Notes: a model not told the origin generated them from the sequence alone. A DNA stretch of 64,000 nucleotides from CAVUCH01 sp963739995 (GCA_963739995.1 CAVUCH010000004.1:186001-250000), one strand, 5' to 3'. Numbered from the stretch's first letter, positions 25,566 through 34,545 are shown. Made by a program: numbers and translations.

Positions 25566-27239
25566 TCACCTCGTCAACTTCCTGTACTTGATCCGATGCG
25601 GCTGGTCGGCCGCGGCCCCGAGGCGGCGCTTGCGGTCGGCTTCGTAATCCTGGTAGTTCCCTTCGAACCATTCGACCTTGCTCTCGCCCTCGAAGGCGAG
25701 CATGTGCGTGGCGATGCGATCGAGGAACCACCGGTCGTGGCTGATGACGACCGCACAGCCGGCGAAAGAGAGCAGCGCTTCCTCGAGCGCACGCAGCGTG
25801 TCGACATCGAGATCGTTCGTCGGCTCGTCGAGCAGCAAGAGGTTGGCGCCCGAGCGGAGCAGCTTGGCGAGGTGCACGCGGTTCCGCTCGCCGCCCGAGA
25901 GCGTCCCGACCTTGCGCTGCTGCCCGGCACCCTTGAAGTTGAACCAGGAGCAGTACGCGCGCGACGCAACGGTGCGCCGGCCGAGCGTCAGCTCGTCCTC
26001 CCCGCCGGTGATCTCCTTCCAGACGGTGTTGTCCGCGTTCAGCTCGCGGCTCTGATCCACGTAGCCGATCTTCACCGTCTCGCCCAGCCGGAGCGTGCCG
26101 CCGTCCGGCTGCTCCTGCCCCACCAGCATGCGGAACAGCGTCGTCTTGCCGGCACCGTTCGGCCCGATCACCCCGACGATCCCTCCGGGCGGCAGCGTGA
26201 AGCTGACATCGTCCATCAGCAGCACGTCCCCGTAGCCCTTCCGCAGCTTGCGCGCTTCGACGACCACGTCTCCGAGCCGCGGACCGGGGGCGATGTAGAT
26301 CTCCGTGCTGTCGGTCTTCTCCGGCGTGTCCGCGGCCAGCAGCTGTTCGTAGGCCGTGAGGCGCGCCTTGCCCTTCGCCTGCCGCGCGCGGGGGGACAGG
26401 CGAATCCACTCGAGCTCTCGCTGCAGGGTGCGCTGACGCTTCGACTCCGCCTTCTCTTCCAGCGCGAGCCGCTGCTGCTTCTGATCGAGCCACGACGAGT
26501 AGTTGCCCTGCCACGGGATGCCGGACCCGCGATCGAGTTCGAGAATCCACCCGGCGACGTTGTCGAGAAAGTACCGGTCGTGGGTGACGGCGACGACCGT
26601 ACCCGGGTAGTCGTGGAGGAAGCGTTCGAGCCAGGCGACCGACTCGGCGTCGAGGTGGTTCGTGGGCTCGTCGAGCAGCAGCAGGTCGGGAGCATTCAGA
26701 AGCAGGCGACAGAGCGCCACCCGGCGCCGTTCGCCGCCCGACAGCGTGGCGACGGCGGCATCGCCCGCGGGGCACCGCAGGGCATCCATCGCCATCTCGA
26801 TCTTCGAGTCGATCTCCCACGCGCCGATCTGATCGATCCGGTCCTGCACGCGGCCCTGCTCGGCGAGGACCTTGTCCATCTCGTCAGGCGAGAGCTCCCC
26901 GGCGAACTTCGCGTTGATCTCGTCGTAGCGCTCGAGGAGCGCCCGCACCTCGGCTACTCCCTGCTCCACGTTGCCGCGGACGTCGAGCGCCGGGTTCAGC
27001 CGCGGCTCCTGTGGGAGAAAGCCGATCTTGATGCCTTCGGCCGGGAAGGCCTCCCCGACGAAGCGTGTGTCTTCGCCGGCCATGATCTTCAGTAGCGAGC
27101 TCTTCCCAGCGCCGTTCAGGCCGAGCACGCCGATCTTCGCGCCGGGATAGAACGACAGCCAGATATCCTTGAGGACCTGGTGGTCGGGAGGATGCACCTT
27201 CCCGAGGCCCTTCATCGTGTAGATGTATTGTGGCGCCAT
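25566..27239 (-). CDS. ettA: Energy-dependent translational throttle protein EttA (ABC-F)
   Basis: A 557-residue soluble ABC-F protein that binds the ribosomal E site and gates the first elongation step according to ATP/ADP. Two ABC domains: Walker A GLNGAGKSS (about 40) and GPNGAGKTT (about 358), signatures LSGGERRRVALCRLLL and LSGGERNRVHLAKLL, with the charged PtIM linker (about 245-320, KQQRLALEEKAESKRQRTLQ) between them. Length and N-terminus (YIYTMKGLGKV) match EttA, not Uup or YheS. The start is ATG 27239. Confidence 0.94.
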   Translation of the reverse strand: MAPQYIYTMKGLGKVHPPDHQVLKDIWLSFYPGAKIGVLGLNGAGKSSLLKIMAGEDTRFVGEAFPAEGIKIGFLPQEPRLNPALDVRGNVEQGVAEVRALLERYDEINAKFAGELSPDEMDKVLAEQGRVQDRIDQIGAWEIDSKIEMAMDALRCPAGDAAVATLSGGERRRVALCRLLLNAPDLLLLDEPTNHLDAESVAWLERFLHDYPGTVVAVTHDRYFLDNVAGWILELDRGSGIPWQGNYSSWLDQKQQRLALEEKAESKRQRTLQRELEWIRLSPRARQAKGKARLTAYEQLLAADTPEKTDSTEIYIAPGPRLGDVVVEARKLRKGYGDVLLMDDVSFTLPPGGIVGVIGPNGAGKTTLFRMLVGQEQPDGGTLRLGETVKIGYVDQSRELNADNTVWKEITGGEDELTLGRRTVASRAYCSWFNFKGAGQQRKVGTLSGGERNRVHLAKLLRSGANLLLLDEPTNDLDVDTLRALEEALLSFAGCAVVISHDRWFLDRIATHMLAFEGESKVEWFEGNYQDYEADRKRRLGAAADQPHRIKYRKLTR

Positions 27240-27332
27240 CGTTGAGCGTGGTACTGGATGTGAACGTCAGGCGCGCCGCGCGCGCCCGCGGCCGCAGGTG
27301 CCGCCGGATGGGCCGGCGCACGGGTTTCTCAG

Positions 27333-27338
27333 TATACC
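27333..27338 (+). promoter_or_regulatory. -10-like TATACC, leaderless start of the FAD reductase
   Basis: TATACC is followed by 6 bp and then the ATG at 27345. The last base departs from consensus, so this is weaker than the other examples. Confidence 0.4.
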
Positions 27339-27344
27339 CGCACC

Positions 27345-28271
27345 ATGAACACCCGAGTCCGCGCCACACCCAGGACGCCCGGCGCCGGCGCGGGCCACGG
27401 TGGCTCTGACCCGTCCCCTCGTTGCAGCCAGACCCTGCAGGTCACCGTCGCGGACGTCATACGCGAAACCCGCGACACGGCCACCCTCGTCCTCGACGCG
27501 CCCCTGCAGTACGCGTATCGAGCGGGCCAGTGGCTGACGATCGATCCCCACCAGTTCTCCTCCCTGCTCCGGTTCATCCAGCTGATGGAAATACTCAAGG
27601 GCAGGACGGAACCGCCGCGCGCTTACTCGATGGCGTCTGCCCCGCATGAGCCCCTGGCCATCACCATCAAGGAAGAGACGTGGACGCCAGGCCAGCAGAA
27701 GTTCCCGACCGTGCTCTCGCCATATCTCGTCCATGACGTGAAACCAGGCATGCCGATCACGATCTCCGGGTTCAGCGGCCCGTACCACCTGCCTGCCGAC
27801 ATCGAGACCCGCACGGGCCACGTCGTCCACCTGTGCGAAGGGTCGGGCAGCGTGCCAAACTGGGCGATTGTGAAGGCCGCGCTGCGCGACCATTCGCGGC
27901 TCCGCCACACGTTTCTCTACTCGAACACGACGTGGGACGACATCATCTTCCGCGACGCGCTGCACGCGCTGGCCGCGGAGAACCAGGATCGCCTGCGTGT
28001 CATTCACCTGCTCACGGCGCAGAAGGATCTCACGGGATTGCCGGCAGTGGTGCGGCCAGGGGCGATGAGCACAGAGCTGGTTCGCGAGGTGGTCCCCGAC
28101 TGCGGCACGGCCGTCTTTTTCGCGTGCGGCCCCGCGCTGTCGCCATGGGATCGGCTGGCGGCAAAGGAGAAGAACGTGATGCCGAACCCGCGATTCATCG
28201 AGAGCATCCGCGACATAATCAACGAGTTGCGGATTCCCAGATCGCGGTTCTGGGAAGAGAGCTACGGGTGA
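27345..28271 (+). CDS. Ferredoxin-reductase-like FAD/NAD(P)-binding oxidoreductase
   Basis: A 308-residue flavoprotein of the ferredoxin-NADP reductase superfamily. The FAD domain has RAGQWLTIDP and PPRAYSMASAPHE (RxYS motif, about residues 90-97). The NAD(P) domain has LCEGSGSVPNWAIVKAAL and the C-terminal FFACGPALSPWDRLA. The tail NPRFIESIRDIINELRIPRSRFWEESYG is shared with oxygenase reductases of the PaaE/Box type, but the plant-type [2Fe-2S] domain those carry is missing. It probably passes electrons to a separate ferredoxin; the one at 5169 is a candidate, though unlinked. The first 35 residues are low-complexity and may not all be translated. Confidence 0.82.
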   Translation: MNTRVRATPRTPGAGAGHGGSDPSPRCSQTLQVTVADVIRETRDTATLVLDAPLQYAYRAGQWLTIDPHQFSSLLRFIQLMEILKGRTEPPRAYSMASAPHEPLAITIKEETWTPGQQKFPTVLSPYLVHDVKPGMPITISGFSGPYHLPADIETRTGHVVHLCEGSGSVPNWAIVKAALRDHSRLRHTFLYSNTTWDDIIFRDALHALAAENQDRLRVIHLLTAQKDLTGLPAVVRPGAMSTELVREVVPDCGTAVFFACGPALSPWDRLAAKEKNVMPNPRFIESIRDIINELRIPRSRFWEESYG

Positions 28272-28292
28272 CGTTGCCGCCACAGACGTCCA

Positions 28293-28318
28293 CAGGCTAG
28301 TCAGCAGACTGCAGCCTG
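28293..28318. repeat. Short hairpin CAGGCT...AGCCTG (minimal heptad-type element)
   Basis: CAGGCT (28293-28298) and AGCCTG (28313-28318) flank a 14-nt loop containing ACTGCAG-like sequence. It looks like a reduced copy of the GCTGCAG heptad elements, between the reductase and dinB. Confidence 0.5.
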
Positions 28319-28338
28319 AATATCGCCATCAGGGTTCC

Positions 28339-29439
28339 GTGTACCGCCGTATCCTTCACATCGACATGGACGCGTTCTACGCGTCCGTCGAACAGCACGA
28401 CGACCCATCCCTCAAGGGACGGCCAGTGGCGGTCGGTGGCGATCCGAGCGGCCGGGGTGTGGTGGCCGCGGCCAGCTACGAGGCGCGGGCGTTCGGCGTC
28501 CGGTCGGCGATGCCGATGGCGCGGGCCGTCCGGCTGTGCCCGCAGCTGGTGATCGTGCGTCCGGCGTTCGAGCGGTATCGCGCGGTGTCGAACAGCGTGT
28601 TCGACATCTTCCGCAGCATCACGCCGCTCGTCGAGCCGCTCTCGCTCGACGAGGCGTATCTCGACGTAACCGAGAACGCCTGGGGCGAACCGCTCGGTAT
28701 GCGGGTCGCCGAGCGGCTGAAAAGCGCGATCCGCGAGGCAACCGGGCTTACCGCGTCTGCCGGGGTGGCACCGAACAAGTTCCTCGCGAAGATCGCGTCC
28801 GGCTGGCACAAGCCGGACGGCCTGACGGTGATTGCGCCCGAGCGCGTGGAAAGCTTTCTGCAGGGACTGCCGATCGACGCGATGTGGGGCGTCGGTCCCG
28901 TCACCGCGCGCCGGCTGCGCGCGCACGGCATCGACAAGCTGGTGGACGTGCGCGTGCGGCCTATCGAAGAGTTGCGAGAGATCGTCGGCAGCACGGCGGA
29001 ATGGCTGCAGCAGCTCGCGCGCGGCAACGACGATCGACCGGTCGAGCCGAACCGCCCGCGGAAGTCAGTAGGCAGCGAGAACACGTTTGCTCGGGATCTG
29101 CTTGACGTCGCCGACATCCGCCGCGCCGTAGACGAGATGGCCCGTGACGTGGCCGCGTGGCTCACCCGAAAGGCCGTGTTCGGCCGCACGGTTACGCTCA
29201 AGATCCGTTACAGCGACTTCACCACCTGCACACGCAGCGGATCCGAGCCCCGCGGCACGCAGAACGCCGATGCGATTGCCGCGCGTGCCGTCGCGCTACT
29301 CGAGAAGACTGACGCCGGGCGGCGGCCCGTGCGGCTGCTCGGGGTGAGCGTGCACAATCTGCAGGAAGTCCAGGACGCGGCGCCGCCGCCAACCGTGTCA
29401 TGGACACCGGGGTTGCCGTTTGAGGAGGACGGGAAGTAG
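28339..29439 (+). CDS. dinB: DNA polymerase IV
   Basis: A 366-residue Y-family translesion polymerase. The catalytic motifs are DMDAFYASVEQ (residues 9-19) and SLDEAYLDV (about 103-111), and the thumb contains GVAPNKFLAKIAS and GVGPVTARRLRAHGI (helix-hairpin-helix). A C-terminal little-finger domain follows. The C-terminal end PFEEDGK is not a clear beta-clamp peptide. The start is a GTG, giving YRRILHIDMDAF, the normal N-terminus. No LexA box was identified upstream. Confidence 0.95.
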   Translation: MYRRILHIDMDAFYASVEQHDDPSLKGRPVAVGGDPSGRGVVAAASYEARAFGVRSAMPMARAVRLCPQLVIVRPAFERYRAVSNSVFDIFRSITPLVEPLSLDEAYLDVTENAWGEPLGMRVAERLKSAIREATGLTASAGVAPNKFLAKIASGWHKPDGLTVIAPERVESFLQGLPIDAMWGVGPVTARRLRAHGIDKLVDVRVRPIEELREIVGSTAEWLQQLARGNDDRPVEPNRPRKSVGSENTFARDLLDVADIRRAVDEMARDVAAWLTRKAVFGRTVTLKIRYSDFTTCTRSGSEPRGTQNADAIAARAVALLEKTDAGRRPVRLLGVSVHNLQEVQDAAPPPTVSWTPGLPFEEDGK

Positions 29440-29515
29440 GCGCCGGGCGCTCGGCGTTGGGGCTGGCGCTGGGCGTTGGGTGCTCGGTTCTGGGCGGCCG
29501 GCGTGGGCGGGAGGC
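29440..29515. repeat. Heptad array, unit GGCGTTG / GGTGCTC (left part)
   Basis: Degenerate 7-bp units beginning GG (GGCGCTG, GGCGTTG, GGTGCTC, GGTTCTG, GGCGGCC, GGCGTGG) follow the dinB stop. It is the weaker partner of the CCACCGC array that begins at 29584. Confidence 0.7.
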
Positions 29516-29582
29516 GAGACGAGTACGCAACCGGAAAGCATTGCCGAAGCTGGTTCAACCCGGCTCGTGGACTCGTACCAAC

Positions 29583-29667
<85 letters not shown>

Positions 29668-29671
29668 CTGC

Positions 29672-29677
29672 TATGAT
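29672..29677 (+). promoter_or_regulatory. -10 box TATGAT of the small protein gene
   Basis: TATGAT is followed by 7 bp and the ATG at 29685. The upstream ATG at 29673 lies inside the box, which favours 29685 as the start. Confidence 0.45.
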
Positions 29678-29684
29678 CCAGCAC

Positions 29685-29912
29685 ATGCTGAGAGGCACCC
29701 GCGATGCCATCCTCCGCAATGTGCAACCGATCAGCATCCACGGGCAGATCTCATGGGACATCTACTTTGCCGACGCCAACGATCCGGAGGGTCCGGTTCA
29801 GACCGCGCGCGTCGGGCCTGAAACGGTCAGCCACCGGCTTGAGCCGGGCGACCGCATCAGGCTCGAGTACGTGCTGGGATCCGTAATCAGTGTGACGAAG
29901 CTTCAGCCGTGA
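29685..29912 (+). CDS. Small conserved-looking protein of unknown function
   Basis: A 75-residue soluble protein (79 if the ATG at 29673 is used). The sequence runs LRNVQPISIHGQISWDIYFADAND and ends LEPGDRIRLEYVLGSVISVTKL, alternating hydrophobic and polar residues as in a small beta-barrel. The codon usage fits the neighbourhood. I do not recognise the family. Longer versions of this frame extending into the CCACCGC array give only PPTAHRP repeats and are not real. Confidence 0.6.
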   Translation: MLRGTRDAILRNVQPISIHGQISWDIYFADANDPEGPVQTARVGPETVSHRLEPGDRIRLEYVLGSVISVTKLQP

Positions 29913-29928
29913 CGGCGTACGGCGGCGT

Positions 29929-30219
29929 CTAGCCGCGACCGCGTCGCCCCGCGCTCCTGCCGCCTCGCCCCCTCGCCCCGCCGCCCCCGCGCATGCCGGT
30001 GTCGTCGAGCTCGGCGTTGTCGTCGAGCACGAAGGTGACGAGCATGTTCACCTTGTAGCTCGAGATCTGCCCATCCTCGATCTGGATCTCCTGTTCCTTG
30101 ACCCAGGCGCTGCGAACGTTCCGCAGGGTCTGCGTGGCGCGGGCAACACCCTTCTGCAGCGCATCCTCGAAACTTTCGTCAGATGTCGCCGTGATCTCGA
30201 CAACGCGTGCAATGGACAT
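29929..30219 (-). CDS. Dodecin family flavin-binding protein with a glycine/arginine-rich tail
   Basis: A 96-residue protein. Residues 1-70 are a dodecin: ARVVEITATSDESFEDALQKGVARATQTLRNVRSAWVKEQEIQIEDGQISSYKVN, including the Trp that stacks on flavin in dodecamers. Dodecins store or buffer flavins (FMN, riboflavin) in the cytosol. The start is ATG 30219, with GGAGG 5 bp upstream, and not the GTG two codons earlier. The last 25 residues (RGGGGARGRGG and similar) are not part of the fold and resemble RGG-type nucleic-acid-binding tails. Confidence 0.88.
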   Translation of the reverse strand: MSIARVVEITATSDESFEDALQKGVARATQTLRNVRSAWVKEQEIQIEDGQISSYKVNMLVTFVLDDNAELDDTGMRGGGGARGRGGRSAGRRGRG

Positions 30220-30478
30220 GTACACCTCCGGGTTGACAACGTGCCGCGCCGTGAGAACTCGCGGCGATCCGGATGGAGACGTGCAAGAGGTGTGACAGTT
30301 TCGCGTTCGTGCCGGGTCTGCCGGAGACCGGCTGCGGAGCTACGCCGTTCAAACCGACCCGTCGTCGGATCGGTTATCGGTTTTCAATGCTGGGTTCCCG
30401 GTCTGCGGCGCGATCCAATCTCGCCCGTAACCCACGACCCATGCCGCGGAAGCGCGGCCTGTTCAGGACGCGAGACAA

Positions 30479-32080
30479 TCACCTTTCCGTCACCAACCGC
30501 TCAACGGTCTCAAGCGTGTCCGCCTGGTCCGGCGTCTTGTCCTTGCGCCACCGCAGCATGCGCGGGAAGCGCACCGCGACGCCGGATCGGTGCCGCGACG
30601 ACCGGCTGATGCCCTCGAACCCGAGCTCGAAGACGTGCACAGGTTCCACATGCCGGACAGGCCCGAACCGCTCAACCGTGTGCCGGCGTACCCACCGATC
30701 GAGCTCTGCGATCTCGGCGTCTGACAGTCCGGAGTATGCTTTGGCGAACGGTACCAGCTCGGTGCCCTTCCAGACGCCAAAGGTGTAGTCGGTGAACAGG
30801 CTGGAGCGCCGGCCGCTGCCTGGCTGCGCATAGATCAGCACCGCATCGACGGTGAGCGGATCGATCTTCCACTTCCACCAGTCGCCCCGTTTGCGGCCGA
30901 CGAGATACGGGGCGGTGAGACGCTTCAGCATCAGGCCTTCGGCTGCATGCTCGCGCGAGCGCTCGCGGATTGCGGCCAGGCCGGCCCAGGTCGCAGCGTC
31001 GATGGCAGGCGACAGCACGCACGGCGAGCCGATCGCCTGCACGAGCGTCGCGAGCCGCTCGCGGCGCCAGGTGAGCGGGTGCATGCGCAGGTCGTCCCCG
31101 AGGTCTTCCAGCAGGTCGTAGGCGAGAAGGACGGCGGGTGCGTCCCGCAGCACGGCGGGCGTCACCTTCTGCCGCCCGATGCGGCGCTGCAGCACGGCAA
31201 ACGGCAGCGGGCGTTCGCCGTCGAAGGCGACGATCTCGCCGTCGATCACGGTGCCGTCCGGCAGGCGTGCCACGGACACATGGAGCTCGGGGAAGCGCTC
31301 CGTGACGAGCTCCTCGCCTCGCGTCCAGATGAACGTCTCGCCGCCCCGGCGGATCACCTGGGCGCGTATGCCGTCCCACTTCCATTCGGCCAGCCACTCC
31401 TCGCGTGGGCCGAGGTCCTCGGGTGCACGATCGAGTGGGGAGGCGAGATAGAACGGGTAGGGCCGCGACCGATCCACGCTGGCCGTGTCGGGCGACAGCA
31501 GCGACACGAAGAACGCCGCGGACGGCTGCCACGTGCCCATCAGCCGGTGGGCGATTGCTTCCCGTGGCGCGTCGGTGACCTGCGCAAGCGCGCGGACCAC
31601 GAGTGTGTGCGACACGCCAACGCGGAACTCGCCCGTCAGCAGCTTCGTGAGCAGAAACCGCTGCGGGCGGTCGAGCGCACGCCACCACGAGACGACATCG
31701 CGCTCCTGTACCTCTGGCGGTGCGGCGCGCAGTGGCAGGATGCGCTCCTCAATCCACGTGGACAGTGACACGTCCGGTGGCGGGGTCGAGGTCGCATCAT
31801 GCGTGAGATCGAGGATGAGCGCGATCGTCTCCGCCCCGTCACCCACCGCCTCGTTGCTCTCGCCGATGAGCCACGCCGGGACGCCGCTCGCGTGTTCTGC
31901 CCACGTGCCCAGGGACGCGGAGGGCAGGAGGCGTTTGAGGCGCTGGCCCGTGAGGAAGAACAGGGCCCAGGCAGCATCCTCCGGGGGTGCCTTGGCGAAG
32001 TAGGCGGCGAGCGCCGCCACCTTGGCGTTGGTGGATGTCGTCCGATCGAGGCGATCGTAGAGATCCGCGAACAGACGCAT
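30479..32080 (-). CDS. ATP-dependent DNA ligase
   Basis: A 533-residue single-chain ATP-dependent ligase for nick sealing in repair. The nucleotidyl-lysine motif is EWKWDGIRAQ (about residue 238), followed by TRGEELVTERFPEL (motif Ia/III region), VIDGEIVAFDGERP (motif III), AEGLMLKRL (motif IV) and DWWKWKID (motif V). The N-terminal helical domain resembles the ligases that accompany a beta-CASP exonuclease, and that exonuclease is encoded 1.4 kb away at 33457. Its start lies head-to-head with the REC-EAL gene. Confidence 0.92.
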   Translation of the reverse strand: MRLFADLYDRLDRTTSTNAKVAALAAYFAKAPPEDAAWALFFLTGQRLKRLLPSASLGTWAEHASGVPAWLIGESNEAVGDGAETIALILDLTHDATSTPPPDVSLSTWIEERILPLRAAPPEVQERDVVSWWRALDRPQRFLLTKLLTGEFRVGVSHTLVVRALAQVTDAPREAIAHRLMGTWQPSAAFFVSLLSPDTASVDRSRPYPFYLASPLDRAPEDLGPREEWLAEWKWDGIRAQVIRRGGETFIWTRGEELVTERFPELHVSVARLPDGTVIDGEIVAFDGERPLPFAVLQRRIGRQKVTPAVLRDAPAVLLAYDLLEDLGDDLRMHPLTWRRERLATLVQAIGSPCVLSPAIDAATWAGLAAIRERSREHAAEGLMLKRLTAPYLVGRKRGDWWKWKIDPLTVDAVLIYAQPGSGRRSSLFTDYTFGVWKGTELVPFAKAYSGLSDAEIAELDRWVRRHTVERFGPVRHVEPVHVFELGFEGISRSSRHRSGVAVRFPRMLRWRKDKTPDQADTLETVERLVTER

Positions 32081-32199
32081 GGGATTGCGCGATGCTTAAG
32101 ACACGCTGGCGCAGCGCGGCGTCAGCTCCGGTTGGCTGCCGAGGCGACAGGCATCGGGACGAGGTGGCCGATCCTGTCGAACAGGCTCGACGGCCAGCA

Positions 32200-32205
32200 T
32201 ACAAT
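32200..32205 (+). promoter_or_regulatory. -10 box TACAAT upstream of the REC-EAL gene
   Basis: TACAAT lies 11 bp before the ATG at 32217, giving a leader of only a few nucleotides. Confidence 0.4.
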
Positions 32206-32216
32206 GGGCCTCATTC

Positions 32217-33389
32217 ATGACCGTCGCGAGCCGTCGTCTACGCCTGCTCGTCGTCGACGATGAGCCGGAGCTCGCCGAGCTGATCGCCGAGTTCGGGCGG
32301 CGCGCTGGATACGACGCTACCTGCACGTCGGACTCTCAAGATTTCGAGCGCCTCTATCACGACGATCTCGACGTGATCGTGCTCGACCTCTGGATGCCGG
32401 GGCGGGACGGCGTCGAGCTGTTGCGGCACCTGGCCGAGCGCCACAGCCGTGCGCGAGTCATCCTCGTGAGCGGCTTCGACGAGCGTGTGCTCGCGTCCGC
32501 GCGCGGTCTAGCGGCGTCCTATGGGCTGAACGTGATCGGCGCGCTGACCAAGCCGGTACGTCTGGCGGCGCTGACCCAGCTGCTCACGGCGAGCAATGCG
32601 CCCGCCGCGGCGACCGCGAGCCTCGCGTTCGAGGTGACGTTGGCGGCTCTGCAGGCGGCGTTCGAGGAGGATCGGCTCGTCCTGCACTTCCAGCCGCAGG
32701 TATCGCTCCGGACCGGAGACGTCGTCGGCGTCGAAGCGCTCGTCAGATGGCAGCACGCCGAAGGCTCGCTCATCCCGCCCGACATGTTCGTCCAGATGGC
32801 GGAGGCGGCGGACCTGGCGCAGGCGCTCACGTGGCGCGTCATCGAGAAGGCGGGCGCCGCCGCATCCATGCTTCCGGACATATCCATCTCGATCAATCTG
32901 CCGCCCGTATCGCTCACGGACGTCACGTTTCCGGATCGGGTGATGGCCCACCTCGCCACGAGCCGCCTGACCCCGTCACGCCTGCACTTCGAGATCACGG
33001 AGACGTCGGTTGCACGCGAGGCGGTCTCGGCGCTGGACATCCTGACGCGCCTGCGTCTGAAGGGCTTTTCGCTCGCGCTCGACGATTTCGGGCGGGGATA
33101 TTCGTCGCTGGACCAGCTGGGGCGGCTGCCCTTCTCGGAGTTGAAGATCGATCGGTCCTTCGTCTCGCACCTGGACCGCGATGCGGCCTCGCGATCCATC
33201 GTCGAACACTGCACCACGCTGGGGCACGACCTCGGGCTGACCGTCGTCGCGGAAGGCGTCGAGACATCGAGCGTGTACGAGGAGTTGAAGCGGACCGGGT
33301 GCGACGTCGTGCAAGGCTACTTCATCATGAGACCCGCCCCTGTTGATGAGCTAGCCGCCTGGATGCGCACCCGAGTGAGACTGCCATGA
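32217..33389 (+). CDS. Response regulator with EAL phosphodiesterase domain
   Basis: A 390-residue REC-EAL protein. The receiver (residues 8-125) has the acidic pair D14/D15, phospho-acceptor D57 (VIVLDLWMPG) and a conserved Lys in LTKPVRL. The EAL domain (about 140-385) keeps the catalytic signature EALVRW, DDFGRGYSSL, KIDRSFV, VVAEGVE and QGYFIMRP, so cyclic-di-GMP hydrolysis is likely. No histidine kinase is adjacent. The gene sits between the DNA ligase and its usual exonuclease partner, on the opposite strand. Confidence 0.9.
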   Translation: MTVASRRLRLLVVDDEPELAELIAEFGRRAGYDATCTSDSQDFERLYHDDLDVIVLDLWMPGRDGVELLRHLAERHSRARVILVSGFDERVLASARGLAASYGLNVIGALTKPVRLAALTQLLTASNAPAAATASLAFEVTLAALQAAFEEDRLVLHFQPQVSLRTGDVVGVEALVRWQHAEGSLIPPDMFVQMAEAADLAQALTWRVIEKAGAAASMLPDISISINLPPVSLTDVTFPDRVMAHLATSRLTPSRLHFEITETSVAREAVSALDILTRLRLKGFSLALDDFGRGYSSLDQLGRLPFSELKIDRSFVSHLDRDAASRSIVEHCTTLGHDLGLTVVAEGVETSSVYEELKRTGCDVVQGYFIMRPAPVDELAAWMRTRVRLP

Positions 33390-33448
33390 GAATGAGATCG
33401 GGAGGTGTTTCTCACGGTCGTGAGAAACACCTCCCGATCTCATTCTCA
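33387..33448. terminator. Perfect 29-bp inverted repeat between convergent genes
   Basis: Two arms (33387-33415 and 33420-33448) are exact reverse complements with a 4-nt loop GGTC. The left arm begins with the TGA stop of the REC-EAL gene, and the right arm ends 8 bp before the stop of the exonuclease. A bidirectional terminator is the simplest reading, although no T-run follows on either side. Confidence 0.85.
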
Positions 33449-33456
33449 CCGGAGTC

Positions 33457-34464
33457 TCATTTGTCCTCGCCTTCGCTCTCGCCCAACCGGGTCGCGATTG
33501 GTGCGGCGTCCACAGCGCGCGCCTCTCGGAGATAGCGCGCCAGCGACTCGGACGAGCCGTGCGTCGCGAGTACCCGCCGAGCGCCAGACTCCTCCACCGT
33601 CCGCAGCAGGGCGGGCCAGTCGGCGTGGTCCGAGAGCTCGAACCCGCGATCGAAGCTGCGGCGGCGCCGATTGCCACGCACCCGCATCCACCCGGACGCG
33701 AACGCCGTCTCGTGATCGCCGAAACGCCGCATCCAGGTGCTGCCAATCGCCATTTCCGGCGCCAGCACCAGCTCACCCGCGAAAGACTTCCCGCGCATCG
33801 TCTCGGCGACCGGCTTGGTCGCCAGCATGTCCACACCAGCGGCACGATACAGCTCGGTAAACCCGTGCACGGCGCCGTGGACAAACACGGCGTCGCTCGT
33901 GAACTCCCGCAGCATCGCCAGGATGCGCTGCGCCTTGCCCAGCGCGTAACAGAACAGGACCGACGCACGTTTCGCCGCCCGGTTCGAGTGCCACCAGGCC
34001 ACGATGTCGCGCGCAACCGCCTCGGGATCCGGCCAGCGGTAGATGGGCAGCGCAAAAGTTGCCTCCGTGATCAGTGCCTCGCATCGGACAGGCTGAAACG
34101 GCGCACACGTGGGATCCGCCTGCCGCTTGTAGTCCCCCGTGACGACCCACACCGCGCCGTCACTCTCGACACGCACCTGCGCAGACCCGAGGATGTGGCC
34201 CGCCGGGTGGAATGATACGACCGTGTCACCAAGGCAGACGCGTTCCCCATACGGCACCCCGCGGATCACCGCCTCCGGCCCGAGCCGCCGCCGGAGCAGC
34301 GCGGCACCGGACGCTGCGCACAGGTATGCCCCGTTCCCGGCACGGGCGTGGTCCGAGTGTGCGTGCGTCACGACCGCGAGAGGTACTGGCGCCCATGGGT
34401 CAACGTGGAAGGCGCCACGGTCGCAGCGCAGGCCCGCCGGAGACGTGGAGAGCAGGTCAGTCAT
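33457..34464 (-). CDS. Ligase-associated DNA exonuclease (metallo-beta-lactamase/beta-CASP fold)
   Basis: A 335-residue MBL-fold nuclease. The metal-binding motif is THAHSDHARAG (about 35-45), with VTGDYKRQADPTC (about 110), and the beta-CASP part ends with ELSDHADWPALLR and VLATHGSSESLARYL. This family is normally encoded next to an ATP-dependent DNA ligase and helicase in a DNA-repair cluster. Here the ligase lies at 30479-32080 on the same strand, but a REC-EAL gene intervenes and no helicase is in the window. Confidence 0.9.
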   Translation of the reverse strand: MTDLLSTSPAGLRCDRGAFHVDPWAPVPLAVVTHAHSDHARAGNGAYLCAASGAALLRRRLGPEAVIRGVPYGERVCLGDTVVSFHPAGHILGSAQVRVESDGAVWVVTGDYKRQADPTCAPFQPVRCEALITEATFALPIYRWPDPEAVARDIVAWWHSNRAAKRASVLFCYALGKAQRILAMLREFTSDAVFVHGAVHGFTELYRAAGVDMLATKPVAETMRGKSFAGELVLAPEMAIGSTWMRRFGDHETAFASGWMRVRGNRRRRSFDRGFELSDHADWPALLRTVEESGARRVLATHGSSESLARYLREARAVDAAPIATRLGESEGEDK

Positions 34465-34545
34465 CGCGCATGTGCCGCTGAGTCGGTTGAGCCGGCGGGC
34501 AGGGTTATCCTCGCACGAGCGGGCGTGTCCCGAGGGAGGTGTGCT

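Noticed and set aside
30232..30237. TTGACA as a promoter -35 on the plus strand
   Set aside because: No -10 box at a suitable distance and no plus-strand gene follows; the next genes are on the minus strand.
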